Below are positions 1 through 8,362 of a stretch of 18,551 bases of DNA, piece after piece (position 1 is the stretch's first letter; every line of letters starts with the position of its first letter). The stretch is from an uncultured Bacilli bacterium. GTDB lineage: Bacteria > Bacillota_I > Bacilli_A > RF39 > UBA660. The position numbers and the translations under genes are program-made. The stretch is from assembly GCA_934167785.1 (NCBI GenBank), contig CAKPLX010000019.1, positions 1-18,551 on the forward strand, written 5' to 3'. The notes beneath the pieces are model-generated. The model made no database searches and was not told where the DNA came from. It saw only the letters and a program-made list of their open reading frames with translations.

Positions 1-333
1 TATGATAACAAAGATTTGCCAATCAGTGAAGATATGTATATTGCCTATAAAATTATAATGAATGGCTATAAAATAAAATATTGCTCTAACTCTATCGTTT
101 ATCACTCACATAATTTTACTTTAAGAGAAATTTATGACAGATATAAATTAACAGGAAAATTTTTTAAAGAGAATAGATATCTCGATCAATATGGAACAAC
201 TGGCAGTGGAGCTAATCTTGCAAAATATATTTTAAAGAGAATATTTCAAGAAAAAAGATTTAACTTGTTGCTTAGATATCCATTTGATATGGGGGCAAGG
301 TTTATTGGTATGAAGGTAGGGAAGATATTATGA
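1..333 (+). CDS. GT2 family glycosyltransferase, C-terminal part (5' end outside window)
   Basis: The frame is open from base 1, so the gene begins upstream and only its last 110 residues are present. They contain a SEDMYIAYK segment, the acid pair used as catalytic base region in rhamnosyltransferase-like GT2 enzymes, followed by NGYKIKY and a VYHSHNFT segment typical of that subgroup. After this come basic, mostly helical residues that end in GKIL, a common membrane-proximal tail. The likely role is transfer of a nucleotide-activated sugar to a lipid-linked glycan intermediate at the inner face of the membrane. The stop overlaps the next glycosyltransferase start by four bases (ATGA), so the two are probably translationally coupled. 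Family assignment is fairly secure. The sugar specificity cannot be read from this fragment. Confidence 0.8.
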   Translation, partial: YDNKDLPISEDMYIAYKIIMNGYKIKYCSNSIVYHSHNFTLREIYDRYKLTGKFFKENRYLDQYGTTGSGANLAKYILKRIFQEKRFNLLLRYPFDMGARFIGMKVGKIL

Positions 334-1304
334 AAAATGATTTAATAAGCGTCGTTGTTCCTGTATACAATGTCCAAAAATATTTGAAAAAATGTATTAA
401 TTCAATTGTTGGGCAATCGTATAAAAATCTTCAGATAATTTTAATTGATGATGGTTCAACTGATGATAGCGGGATTATTTGTGACGAATATGCTAAAAAA
501 TATCAAAATATTGAAGTTGTTCATAAGAAAAATGGAGGATTATCTGACGCAAGAAATGTGGGAATAAAAAAATCAAAGGGAAAATATATAACATTTATTG
601 ATTCGGATGATTATGTAGAACCAGATTATATATTTTATTTATATTCTATTATTTGTAAATACAATGTACCTGTTTCAGTTTGTAGACATATCGTCCACCA
701 AGAAAAATCTGGTGTAGTTATTCCAAAAAATCATCACGAAAGCAAGTGGAAAAAAGAAAAAATATTTGAAGATATATTATATTCAAGAACATATGAAGTC
801 TCAGCATGGGGAAAACTATATGAAACTAATCTTTTTAAGAGTATAAAATTTCCTGTAGGAAAATTATTCGAAGACGTAGCTACAACTTATAAAATAATTG
901 ATAGATGTGAATATATAGGTGTTGGAGATGGAATAAAATATCATTATATAATGCGTAAAGGTTCCATTGTTAATAATAAATTTACAGAAAATCACAAATA
1001 TATGATTACTGCTACTTTAGAGATGGATAAATATTTATCAAAAAAATATCCTAGTTTAAAAAAAGCGTGTAAGAGAAGAATGGTTTATGCATATATGAGT
1101 ACTTTAAATAGAATGATTATTTGTGACGAATACGATACAAAAGTTGCAAAACAATATAGAAAGATTATTATGCGCAATTTTTCTGTTGTTTTTGATTTTA
1201 ACTCATCCATTAGGGATAAGATTGGAATAATTTCACTACTTTTTGGATTGAATTTTTACAAACATGTATGGAATTTTTATAGAAAGAAGACTGGACGATG
1301 TTAA
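330..1304 (+). CDS. GT2 family glycosyltransferase
   Basis: This 324-residue protein starts with the GT-A fold signature ISVVVPVYN (residues 6-14), has the nucleotide-binding pair in LIDDGSTDDS (38-47), the GGLSDARN segment (69-76) and the metal-binding DSDD motif (91-94). A later LFEDVATTY segment near residue 181 fits the catalytic acid of the GT2 fold. There is no transmembrane segment, so it probably acts on a lipid-linked acceptor at the cytoplasmic membrane face. Its ATG overlaps the previous stop, with GGTAGGGA about 8 bases upstream as ribosome site. It lies between another glycosyltransferase and a Wzy-like polymerase, which places it in polysaccharide repeat-unit assembly. Length is normal for EpsH/EpsJ-type enzymes. 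The transferred sugar is unknown. Confidence 0.92.
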   Translation: MKNDLISVVVPVYNVQKYLKKCINSIVGQSYKNLQIILIDDGSTDDSGIICDEYAKKYQNIEVVHKKNGGLSDARNVGIKKSKGKYITFIDSDDYVEPDYIFYLYSIICKYNVPVSVCRHIVHQEKSGVVIPKNHHESKWKKEKIFEDILYSRTYEVSAWGKLYETNLFKSIKFPVGKLFEDVATTYKIIDRCEYIGVGDGIKYHYIMRKGSIVNNKFTENHKYMITATLEMDKYLSKKYPSLKKACKRRMVYAYMSTLNRMIICDEYDTKVAKQYRKIIMRNFSVVFDFNSSIRDKIGIISLLFGLNFYKHVWNFYRKKTGRC

Positions 1305-2437
1305 ATTTTGCTCCAATTATTTATATTATTTCTGAATTTGTATCATTATTATTTATTTTTCTTGCAAATATTGAATTAAAACAAGCTCACAAAAATAAAG
1401 GTGTTCGTTACTTAAAGAAGAAAAGAATTTTTTTGATTTTATCTTTTTTACCATTTTCAATTTTATTTTCTTTGCGACATATAAGTGTTGGAAGTGACTT
1501 TTACAATTATGCTAGAATGTTCTGCAAAATTGCAAATAATTCTTTAACTATTCGCGAAAGTTCTTGGCTGGGATTTGGGTTTAAATGGTATTGTCTTATT
1601 TTTAATTTTTTCTTTAAAGGTAATTTTTTAGTAGCATTTGCCATTTTTAACAATTTAACTTTATATTTTTTTTACAAGGCCATCATAAAAAATAGTAGCA
1701 ATATTTTTATAAGTTTTTTATGTTTTTATAGTTTTTGTTTACATTTTCAAATTTTCAATCAATTTAGACAAATGTTTGCAATTGCACTAACTTTTTATAA
1801 TTTTAGTAACATTAAAAATAAAAATTTTAAAAATTATTTGTTGATTAATATACTTGCAGGATTAATTCATAAAACTTCATTTTTGATGTTACCATTTTAC
1901 TTTGTTTCTAGAATTAAAATATCTAAAAAAACCTTAATAGGTTATATTTTGGTCGGCTTAGGATGCTATTTTGGTTTTAATATTATAGAAAAAATTCTTT
2001 CCGGTTCGTACTATTCTATTTATTTTGGTTCAAAGTATGATATTGAAACTAGTAGTTCTGTTTTAAATTTTTTTGTAAGAATTTGTTTACTTTTTATTTG
2101 TATTCTATTTTATAAACCTGTAAAAAAAAGATATTCAGATGTAGATTGTCTGTATAATTTGGTTATTACTTGTACTATATTTCAAGTTTTAGCAATGAAA
2201 TCATATATTTTTGCTAGAATAACTACATATTTTTTTGTATATTATTTATTATTATTACCTAATATTTTGGAAGTTATTAAATACAAGACTACAAAGAAAG
2301 TATTTGTGGTTCTTTCAGTTTTATTTTTAACATTATACCAGTATATTTACTATAATTCATCATCTGGTGCTGTTGGTGGTGGGTATGACAAGTATTATTT
2401 TTATTGGCAAAATGTAATTAGTTGGAGGTCATTATGA
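1298..2437 (+). CDS. EpsG/Wzy-like polysaccharide polymerase (membrane protein)
   Basis: The 379-residue protein is almost entirely hydrophobic, with roughly ten membrane segments rich in Phe, Ile and Tyr. A conserved-looking LRHISVGSDFYNYARMF segment after the second membrane span (about residues 60-76) matches the R-x-x-x-G-x-D-x-x-x-Y pattern of EpsG-family proteins. FNQFRQMFAIAL and a GLIHKTSF segment further on also fit that family, which polymerises repeat units outside the membrane. It overlaps its upstream neighbour by seven bases and its downstream neighbour by four. Context with glycosyltransferases and a flippase supports a Wzy role in a Wzx/Wzy-dependent pathway. Sequence identity in this family is low, so the call rests on topology, the Arg-Gly-Asp-Tyr segment and context. 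Confidence 0.75.
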   Translation: MLNFAPIIYIISEFVSLLFIFLANIELKQAHKNKGVRYLKKKRIFLILSFLPFSILFSLRHISVGSDFYNYARMFCKIANNSLTIRESSWLGFGFKWYCLIFNFFFKGNFLVAFAIFNNLTLYFFYKAIIKNSSNIFISFLCFYSFCLHFQIFNQFRQMFAIALTFYNFSNIKNKNFKNYLLINILAGLIHKTSFLMLPFYFVSRIKISKKTLIGYILVGLGCYFGFNIIEKILSGSYYSIYFGSKYDIETSSSVLNFFVRICLLFICILFYKPVKKRYSDVDCLYNLVITCTIFQVLAMKSYIFARITTYFFVYYLLLLPNILEVIKYKTTKKVFVVLSVLFLTLYQYIYYNSSSGAVGGGYDKYYFYWQNVISWRSL

Positions 2438-3507
2438 GAATAGCGTTTTGTATAGGTCAGTTAACAAAAGGGGGGGCTGAAAGAGTTGTTTGCAACTTAG
2501 CTAACTCTTTTTCAAAAAAAGATGATATTTCAATTATCAGCCTTAGAAATGATAAGCTAGCATATAAACTTGATAAATCTATAAAAACTATTTTTTTAGA
2601 TGAAAAAAAAGAAAGAAAAATTAAAAAAAATTATCTTAGATATAAAAAATTAAAGAAACTTCTTGTTGAAGAAAATTATGATATTATTATATGTTTTTTG
2701 CCCGAACCAAGTTTTTTGGTATTATTATTAAAAAAATTTATTTCTTCAAAAGTTATTGTATCTGTAAGAAATGATCCTAGAATAGAATATAAGAATTTAT
2801 TATATAAAATTTTAATGAAGAATTTATATATAAAAGCTGACGGTTTTGTCTTTCAGACACCAGATGCTCAGCATTTCTTTTCAAATAAAATTCAAAAAAA
2901 ATCAGTTGTAATTTTGAACTCCATAAATCCAGATTTTTTTATCAACAAAAATAATGTAACTAGGGAAAAATTAATTGTTTCTGTGGGAAGATTGGAACCT
3001 CAAAAGAATCAAAAAAATATTATTTTAGCATTTGCTAATATTTCTAAAAAATTTCCAGATTATAAATTAGTTATATATGGAGAAGGAAGTTTAAGAAAAG
3101 AGTTAGAAAATTTAATTGCTGAAAAAAATATGATTAATAGAATTTTTTTGCCAGGAATTTCTAATGATATTAGAAAAAGTATAGAGAGAGCCAGTATTTT
3201 TATTTTATCATCTGATTATGAAGGATTACCAAATTCATTGATGGAGGCAATGGCTTTAGGCATTCCTTGTATATCAACTGATTGTCCGTGTGGAGGCCCT
3301 AGATTACTAATAAAATCTGGAAATAACGGATTTTTAGTACCGGTCAATAATGTTGTAGCTATTGAAAATAAAATAAAAAAATTATTAAGTGATAGAGCTT
3401 TATTAGAGAAAATTTCTAAAGAATCATCAAAAATAGCTAAAGTATTAAATCCAGTTGATATAAATAATAAGTGGTATGATTATATAAAAGGTATTGTAAA
3501 GGAGTAA
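2434..3507 (+). CDS. GT4 family glycosyltransferase
   Basis: The chosen start is the ATG at 2434, preceded by GGAGG at 2424-2428. An in-frame TTG twelve bases earlier would put the ribosome site inside the gene. The 357-residue product begins with MRIAFCIGQL followed by KGGAERVV, the N-terminal glycine-rich loop of GT-B enzymes. The C-terminal Rossmann domain starts near residue 180 with LIVSVGRLEPQKN and holds the donor-binding segment SSDYEGLPNSLMEAMALG (about 259-276). This pattern is that of retaining GT4 enzymes such as AmsD/WbpH-like glycosyltransferases, which use UDP-sugars. It has no membrane span and should act at the inner membrane face. It is coupled to the polymerase gene by an ATGA overlap. 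Confidence 0.92.
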   Translation: MRIAFCIGQLTKGGAERVVCNLANSFSKKDDISIISLRNDKLAYKLDKSIKTIFLDEKKERKIKKNYLRYKKLKKLLVEENYDIIICFLPEPSFLVLLLKKFISSKVIVSVRNDPRIEYKNLLYKILMKNLYIKADGFVFQTPDAQHFFSNKIQKKSVVILNSINPDFFINKNNVTREKLIVSVGRLEPQKNQKNIILAFANISKKFPDYKLVIYGEGSLRKELENLIAEKNMINRIFLPGISNDIRKSIERASIFILSSDYEGLPNSLMEAMALGIPCISTDCPCGGPRLLIKSGNNGFLVPVNNVVAIENKIKKLLSDRALLEKISKESSKIAKVLNPVDINNKWYDYIKGIVKE

Positions 3508-3510
3508 AAA

Positions 3511-4368
3511 ATGAATAGTATTTTTCTAAAATTAATAAAGAAAAGTTGTATGAAGATATCAGATAAGGCTTATATAGAAATTTTATACTATTGTTATTTT
3601 AAATCTAAGTTAAATTTAGATAATCCTCAAACTTTTAATGAGAAATTACAGTGGCTAAAATTAAATGATAGAAAAGATTTTTATACAACTATGGTGGATA
3701 AGTATGAGGCAAAGAAATATGTTGCTAATATTATTGGGGAAGAGTATATAATTTCTACAATAGGGATATATAATTCTTTTGATGAGATTGATTTTAATAA
3801 GTTACCTAATCAATTTGTAATGAAATGTACTCATGATTCTGGTGGATTAGTAATTTGTAAAGATAAAAATAAACTTGATATAAATGAGGAAAGAAAAAAA
3901 GTTAACAAAAGTTTAAAAAATAATTATTATTATTCAGGCAGAGAATGGCCTTATAAAAATGTTAAACCTAGAATAATTATTGAAAAATATATGGGAAGCA
4001 ATCTTAATGATTATAAAATCTTTTGTTTTAATGGTGTGCCTAAATATATTTTGGTTTGCTCAAATCGAAATGGTAATTTTAAAAATACAGATTTTTATGA
4101 TGTAAATTGGAATTTGATGCCATTTACTAGAGAAAAGCATCAAAATAATCCGATTGGTATTTCTAAACCAGAAAATTTAAATGAAATGCTTTTGATTGCT
4201 GAAAAATTATCAAAAGACATTCCTTTTGTTCGAGTAGATTTATATGATATTAAAAATAAAATTTATTTTGGTGAAATGACATTTTATCCAAGCGCTGGAT
4301 TTGAAGGATTCTCTCCAGTAGAATGGGATAAAAAATTAGGAGATATGATAAAGTTACCTAGAAAATAG
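3511..4368 (+). CDS. TupA-like ATP-grasp protein
   Basis: The 285-residue protein has the features of the TupA-like ATP-grasp family: an N-terminal NPQTFNEKLQWLKLND segment (residues 38-53), then VDKYEAKKYV (62-71), and a KCTHDSGG nucleotide-loop segment (105-112). The C-terminal half has IIIEKYMG, DYKIFCFNG and a FVRVDLYD...FGEMTFYP block with the acidic residues expected to bind magnesium-ATP. In alkaliphilic Bacillus, TupA takes part in teichuronopeptide synthesis. Relatives are frequent in capsule loci, where they may join an amino acid or other carboxylate to an amine of the glycan or act in a related modification. The gene sits three bases after the GT4 gene, with GGAG as ribosome site. 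The actual substrate is not visible. Confidence 0.85.
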   Translation: MNSIFLKLIKKSCMKISDKAYIEILYYCYFKSKLNLDNPQTFNEKLQWLKLNDRKDFYTTMVDKYEAKKYVANIIGEEYIISTIGIYNSFDEIDFNKLPNQFVMKCTHDSGGLVICKDKNKLDINEERKKVNKSLKNNYYYSGREWPYKNVKPRIIIEKYMGSNLNDYKIFCFNGVPKYILVCSNRNGNFKNTDFYDVNWNLMPFTREKHQNNPIGISKPENLNEMLLIAEKLSKDIPFVRVDLYDIKNKIYFGEMTFYPSAGFEGFSPVEWDKKLGDMIKLPRK

Positions 4369-4377
4369 GGGGAGAGT

Positions 4378-6462
4378 ATGAGAAGTAAGAAAGCAATTTA
4401 TAATATAGTTAGTAATTTAGTATTACAGGTAGTAATTGTTTTATATGGGTTTATAGTTCCTAAAATAATTATTAATAAATTTGGATCGGATGTTAATGGT
4501 TTGATTTCTTCTATCACACAATTTTTAGCATATATTTCCTTATTAGAATCTGGGTTTGGGCCTGTTGTTAAGGCTGCTTTGTATAAACCTATTGCGAATA
4601 AGGATAAAAAGACAATTGCTGGTATTTTAAAAACATCAGAGAAATTTTTTAAAACTATAGCCTATATATTTTTGGTTTATATAATTTTGCTTTCTATTTT
4701 TTATCCTTTATTAGTCAGTAATAACTTTGGTTATTTATATACAATATCATTAATAATAATTATTGCTATTAGTACATTTGCTGAATATTTTTTTGGAATG
4801 ACTTATAAGTTGTATTTACAAGCTGATCAAAGGACTTATGTCATTTCTATTATTCAAATTTTAACTTACTTTTTTAGTACAATTTTAATTGTTGCTATGG
4901 CTAAATTAGGTATGAGTATACAAGTAATAAAGTTAGTTAGCGGTGTTATTTTTGTATTAAGACCAATTTTACAAAATTTATATGTAAAAAAGAAATATCA
5001 ATTTGATTTAGAGAATAATAATAAGTACGAGTTAAAACAAAAATGGGATGGTCTTGCTCAACATATAGCAGCTGTTATTCATGGTAATACAGATGTTACA
5101 ATTTTAACTTTTTTTTGTAAATTATCAGAGGTATCTGTTTATTCAGTTTATTACTTGGTTGTTAAAGGTGTTAAATCTATCATTCAAGCATTTAGTAGTG
5201 GAATTGATGCATCTTTTGGAGATATGATTGCTAAAGGAGAACATGATAATTTAAATAGAAAATTTGGAATGTATGAAGTTGCATATTTTACAGTTTGTAC
5301 AATTGTATTTTCTTGTACAATGGTTTTAATTGTTCCTTTCGTTCGAGTATATACTAAGGGAATTACAGATGCTAATTATGTCAGATATTTGTTTGGTTAT
5401 CTCATTGTAATTAGTGAATATATATGGGCTATTCGGGTACCTTACAGTTCTATTACATTAGCAGCTGGACATTTTAAAGAAACAAGAGTAGGTGCTTGGG
5501 TAGAAGCTATCACAAATATTGTAGTGTCTTTAATTTTTGTAAAAAAATTTGGAATTATTGGTGTAACAATCGGAACAATTGTAGGAATGACTATTAGAAC
5601 TATTGAATTTGTCTTTCACACAAATAAATATATTTTAAAGAGAAATATATTTGTTAATTTGAAAAAAATTAGTTTAATTATATTAGAAACAATAATAATT
5701 GCTTTTTTAGCCAATAAATTTTCTATTTTTACTAAAGTTTCATATTTTTCTTTTATTTTAAATGCAATTGTTATATTAGTAATATCTTCTGCTGTTACTT
5801 TATCTATTAATAGTTTGTTTTATAAAAGTGAATTTAAATCTTTAATAAATGTGTTTAAAAGAATGGTTGTTAAGAAAACAAATAAATCTAATATTAGCAA
5901 TAAAACTTTATCTGAAGAACCACCAGTTCTAAAAGAAAATCTTAATTTTCCTTTAGAAGAAAAGAAAACTATGTTGTCTACTAAATTTAATGAAAAAGAA
6001 TCTATATTACCTAAAGAAGATATTATTCCAAAAGAAGAAATATATACAGATAGAGAATCTTTATCTAATGCAATTAGAAACAATAATAGTTATATTAGAA
6101 ATATAGATTTTAACTATAATTATAACTTTAATATAGTAGATTTAATATTAGAAGAAATAAAAATATATAATTATAAATTTAATAATGAAGATTATTTAAG
6201 AAATGGAAAGTATCCTACTATATTAAGTAATAATCATAGTTTTATGAAATATGTTATTGATAAAGATTTTAATAATATATTTTATATTGATTCTTTCAAT
6301 ATGGATAAGAATGAAATTAATGGTATAATTAATTATACTTTTAAAAAAGTGTATTCTCTAAAAGAAAAAGATAAGAATATTACTTTTAATTGTGATAAAT
6401 TTAAGGATAGTAATATGATGAGTAATTCTTATTTTATAGAATGCTTGAAATATATAAAATAA
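4378..6462 (+). CDS. Wzx-type polysaccharide flippase with extra C-terminal cytosolic region
   Basis: Residues 1 to about 490 are a MOP/polysaccharide-transporter-type flippase: an N-terminal span with the FIVPKIIINKFGSDVNGL segment (25-43), a QADQRTYV loop (148-155) and around 12-14 hydrophobic helices, moving lipid-linked repeat units outward. A usual Wzx is 400-520 residues. This one has 694. Residues 501-570 form a charged Pro/Glu/Lys/Ser linker, and 571-694 form a hydrophilic Asn/Tyr/Ile-rich region that looks folded (alternating hydrophobics, e.g. KYPTILSNN, YVIDKDFNNIFYID, NGIINYTFKKVY). The reading frame is open and uninterrupted and no ribosome site or strong internal start marks a separate gene, so I treat it as one protein. 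The gene starts nine bases after the ATP-grasp gene, with GGGGGAGAG upstream. The tail's function is unknown. Confidence 0.88.
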   Translation: MRSKKAIYNIVSNLVLQVVIVLYGFIVPKIIINKFGSDVNGLISSITQFLAYISLLESGFGPVVKAALYKPIANKDKKTIAGILKTSEKFFKTIAYIFLVYIILLSIFYPLLVSNNFGYLYTISLIIIIAISTFAEYFFGMTYKLYLQADQRTYVISIIQILTYFFSTILIVAMAKLGMSIQVIKLVSGVIFVLRPILQNLYVKKKYQFDLENNNKYELKQKWDGLAQHIAAVIHGNTDVTILTFFCKLSEVSVYSVYYLVVKGVKSIIQAFSSGIDASFGDMIAKGEHDNLNRKFGMYEVAYFTVCTIVFSCTMVLIVPFVRVYTKGITDANYVRYLFGYLIVISEYIWAIRVPYSSITLAAGHFKETRVGAWVEAITNIVVSLIFVKKFGIIGVTIGTIVGMTIRTIEFVFHTNKYILKRNIFVNLKKISLIILETIIIAFLANKFSIFTKVSYFSFILNAIVILVISSAVTLSINSLFYKSEFKSLINVFKRMVVKKTNKSNISNKTLSEEPPVLKENLNFPLEEKKTMLSTKFNEKESILPKEDIIPKEEIYTDRESLSNAIRNNNSYIRNIDFNYNYNFNIVDLILEEIKIYNYKFNNEDYLRNGKYPTILSNNHSFMKYVIDKDFNNIFYIDSFNMDKNEINGIINYTFKKVYSLKEKDKNITFNCDKFKDSNMMSNSYFIECLKYIK

Positions 6463-6465
6463 TTC

Positions 6466-6494
6466 TTGAAAACACTAATAAAATGTGTTAGAAT
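6466..6494 (+). promoter_or_regulatory. Sigma-A promoter with extended -10 for ugd
   Basis: TTGAAA (6466-6471) and TAGAAT (6489-6494) are separated by 17 bases, and a TG pair lies one base before the -10 hexamer. It sits in the 61-base gap after the flippase gene and points at ugd, about 30 bases upstream of its start, with a GAGAGAGGG ribosome site at 6507-6514. So ugd can be expressed independently of the upstream glycan operon. Confidence 0.75.
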
Positions 6495-6523
6495 ATAAGC
6501 TTGTTTGAGAGAGGGAATTTGAA

Positions 6524-7693
6524 ATGAAAATAGCAGTAGCCGGAACTGGTTATGTCGGTTTGTCTCTAGCCACATTACTAAGTCAAAGAAATGAGGTAGT
6601 AGCACTTGATGTTATTCCAGAAAAGGTAGAAAAAATTAATAATAGGATTAGTCCTATTCAAGATGAATATATAGAAAAGTATTTTAAAGAAAAAGAATTA
6701 AATTTAAAAGCAACTTTAGATTATAAAGAAGCGTTTGAAAATGCAAAATTTATTATTATTAGTACACCTACTAATTATGATGAAAAAACACACTTTTTTG
6801 ATACATCTTCAGTTGAGGACATTATCAGTAAAGTAAAGGAATTAAATGATCCTAACACAACTATGGTTGTAAAATCAACTATTCCAGTAGGATTTATTGA
6901 GAGTATGAAACAAAAATATAAAGTGGATAATATCTTCTTTTCGCCAGAATTTTTAAGAGAAGGGAAAGCTTTATATGATAATTTACATCCATCAAGAATA
7001 ATTGTAGGGGAAACGTCTGATAAAGCAAAAGAATTCGCTAATTTATTAAAGGAATCTTCCCTTGATGAAGATGTTCCAGTTAAATTTATGGGATCAACTG
7101 AAGCAGAAGCAGTTAAATTATTTGCCAATACGTATTTGGCACTTCGTGTCGCTTATTTTAATGAATTAGACACTTATGCGGAATTAAAAAATTTAAGTAC
7201 CAAAGATATTATTGATGGAGTATGTTTAGATCCTAGAATTGGTAATCATTACAATAATCCATCCTTTGGCTATGGTGGTTACTGTTTGCCAAAGGATACG
7301 AAACAATTATTAGCTAACTATAAAGATATTCCACAAAATTTAATAGAAGCTATTGTTAAGTCTAATGATACAAGAAAAGATCATATTGCTGATATGATAG
7401 TAAGAAAAGGTGCTAAAGTAGTAGGGGTTTATCGTTTAACAATGAAAACAAATTCTGATAATTTTAGAGCTAGTGCCATTCAAGGTGTAATTCAAAAATT
7501 AAGAGGTAGAGGATTGGATGTTATTATTTATGAGCCAACCTTAAAAGAAGATAAATTTAATGGATGTGAAGTTATTCATGATTTTAACGATTTTGATAAT
7601 TTGGCAGATATTGTTGTTGTAAATCGTAAGGACGACAAGACAAAGAAATTAACTAAACCTATTTATTCAAGAGATCTATTTAGCAGAGATTAA
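6524..7693 (+). CDS. ugd: UDP-glucose 6-dehydrogenase
   Basis: The enzyme oxidises UDP-glucose twice with NAD+ to give UDP-glucuronate, a precursor for acidic capsule sugars. The 389 residues match the family's usual length. Visible motifs are the NAD-binding GTGYVG loop (7-12), STPTN (80-84), KSTIPVGF (117-124), a SPEFLREG segment (140-147), the [21 protein letters not shown] helix region (194-214) with the conserved Lys198, and the catalytic cysteine in YGGYCLPKD (Cys254). The C-terminus ends in the typical YSRDLFSRD. It is cytosolic. The gene follows the flippase gene but has its own promoter, and it fits as the supplier of a glucuronate donor to the upstream glycosyltransferases. Other family members use UDP-N-acetylmannosamine, but the overall motif set fits the glucose enzyme best. 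Confidence 0.95.
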   Translation: MKIAVAGTGYVGLSLATLLSQRNEVVALDVIPEKVEKINNRISPIQDEYIEKYFKEKELNLKATLDYKEAFENAKFIIISTPTNYDEKTHFFDTSSVEDIISKVKELNDPNTTMVVKSTIPVGFIESMKQKYKVDNIFFSPEFLREGKALYDNLHPSRIIVGETSDKAKEFANLLKESSLDEDVPVKFMGSTEAEAVKLFANTYLALRVAYFNELDTYAELKNLSTKDIIDGVCLDPRIGNHYNNPSFGYGGYCLPKDTKQLLANYKDIPQNLIEAIVKSNDTRKDHIADMIVRKGAKVVGVYRLTMKTNSDNFRASAIQGVIQKLRGRGLDVIIYEPTLKEDKFNGCEVIHDFNDFDNLADIVVVNRKDDKTKKLTKPIYSRDLFSRD

Positions 7694-7717
7694 GAGATGC
7701 CATATTGACATCTCTTA
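7691..7717 (+). terminator. Stem-loop after ugd (weak terminator)
   Basis: A nine-base-pair inverted repeat (arms 7691-7699 and 7709-7717, loop of nine bases) overlaps the ugd stop codon. It is followed by ATATTAATATTT rather than a clean T-run, so termination would be weak. A TTGACA at 7705-7710 lies inside it and could be the -35 of a promoter for the next gene, but no convincing -10 is placed 16-18 bases on. Confidence 0.4.
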
Positions 7718-7770
7718 TATTAATATTTAACAGCACACAAGTAAAATAAGTATTTTAGAAAGGGTAAAAA

Positions 7771-8295
7771 ATGAAAAAGATAATATTATTATGGAGTTTG
7801 GTTGTTATATGGATGGGGGTTATCTTTTATTTATCTAGTATGAATACAGAAGAATCTAACGGAAAAAGTAAAGAAGTGATTGATAAAGTAGTAGATACAA
7901 CTATCGATACCACCAATCATATTGGTTTAACTAAAGAAAATGTTTCTTCAAAAAAGAAAGCAAAAATTACGGATACATTGAATAAACCGTTAAGAAAATG
8001 CGCACACGCTAGTGTTTATTTTATTTTATCTATTTTGATTTTAAATGCTCTTTTAAAAACACTTCCAACTTTAAATCAAAAACAATTTTTATCGATTTTA
8101 ATAGCAATCTTTTGTTGCTTTATCTATGCTTGTACGGACGAATATCATCAAACTTTTGTTAGTGGTAGAACAGGACAATTTAGCGATGTACTAATTGATA
8201 CTCTAGGTGCTACTATTGCTTGCTTTCTATATACCAGATTATTAAAGAGAAAAAAGAGATTTTTTCTTAAAATTATTTACAAAAATTGTAAATAA
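7771..8295 (+). CDS. VanZ-like membrane protein
   Basis: The 174-residue protein has a first membrane span at about residues 5-22, an inserted soluble loop (23-70, rich in Lys, Asp and Thr), and then two or three more hydrophobic segments. The family motifs are clear: RKCAHASVYF (75-84), DEYHQTFVSGRTGQ (123-136) and FSDVLIDTLGA (137-147). The VanZ family is named after a teicoplanin-resistance gene of enterococci, but most chromosomal members have no known job, and a role in cell-envelope physiology is only suspected. The start has AGAAAGGG eight bases upstream. A short inverted repeat sits over the stop codon. I make no claim of antibiotic resistance from this gene. Confidence 0.9.
   Translation: MKKIILLWSLVVIWMGVIFYLSSMNTEESNGKSKEVIDKVVDTTIDTTNHIGLTKENVSSKKKAKITDTLNKPLRKCAHASVYFILSILILNALLKTLPTLNQKQFLSILIAIFCCFIYACTDEYHQTFVSGRTGQFSDVLIDTLGATIACFLYTRLLKRKKRFFLKIIYKNCK
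8273..8295 (+). repeat. Inverted repeat over the VanZ-like stop codon
   Basis: Perfect eight-base arms (8273-8280 and 8288-8295) flank a seven-base A/T loop and end exactly at the stop codon. No T-run follows, so it is at best a weak terminator or an mRNA end-stabilising hairpin. Confidence 0.4.
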
Positions 8296-8308
8296 ATACA
8301 AAAAAATA

Positions 8309-8336
8309 TTGCCTTTTTACTATAATTTGCTATAAT
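8309..8336 (+). promoter_or_regulatory. Sigma-A promoter with extended -10 for the sortase-substrate operon
   Basis: TTGCCT (8309-8314) and a perfect TATAAT (8331-8336) are 16 bases apart, with TG one base before the -10. A second TATAAT at 8321-8326 has no matching -35. The leader to the ATG at 8363 is about 20 bases and holds AAAGGA as ribosome site. Confidence 0.7.
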
Positions 8337-8362
8337 TAACTTGAAGAAAGGAATGAGAAAAA

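Noticed and set aside
2422..2433. TTG start four codons before the GT4 gene
   Set aside because: It would place the GGAGG ribosome site inside the coding region, and the ATG at 2434 has ideal spacing.
5820..6083. Open frame on the minus strand under the flippase tail
   Set aside because: It has no ribosome site and lies entirely antisense to a well-supported gene. Its length follows from the low stop-codon density of the complement of this Lys/Glu/Ser-rich segment.
6775..7128. Open frame on the minus strand under ugd
   Set aside because: It lies inside a fully conserved enzyme gene, has no ribosome site and encodes no recognisable protein.
7771..8295. Glycopeptide-resistance gene
   Set aside because: VanZ-like proteins are common in non-resistant genomes, and no vanA/B/H/X or regulator gene is present here.
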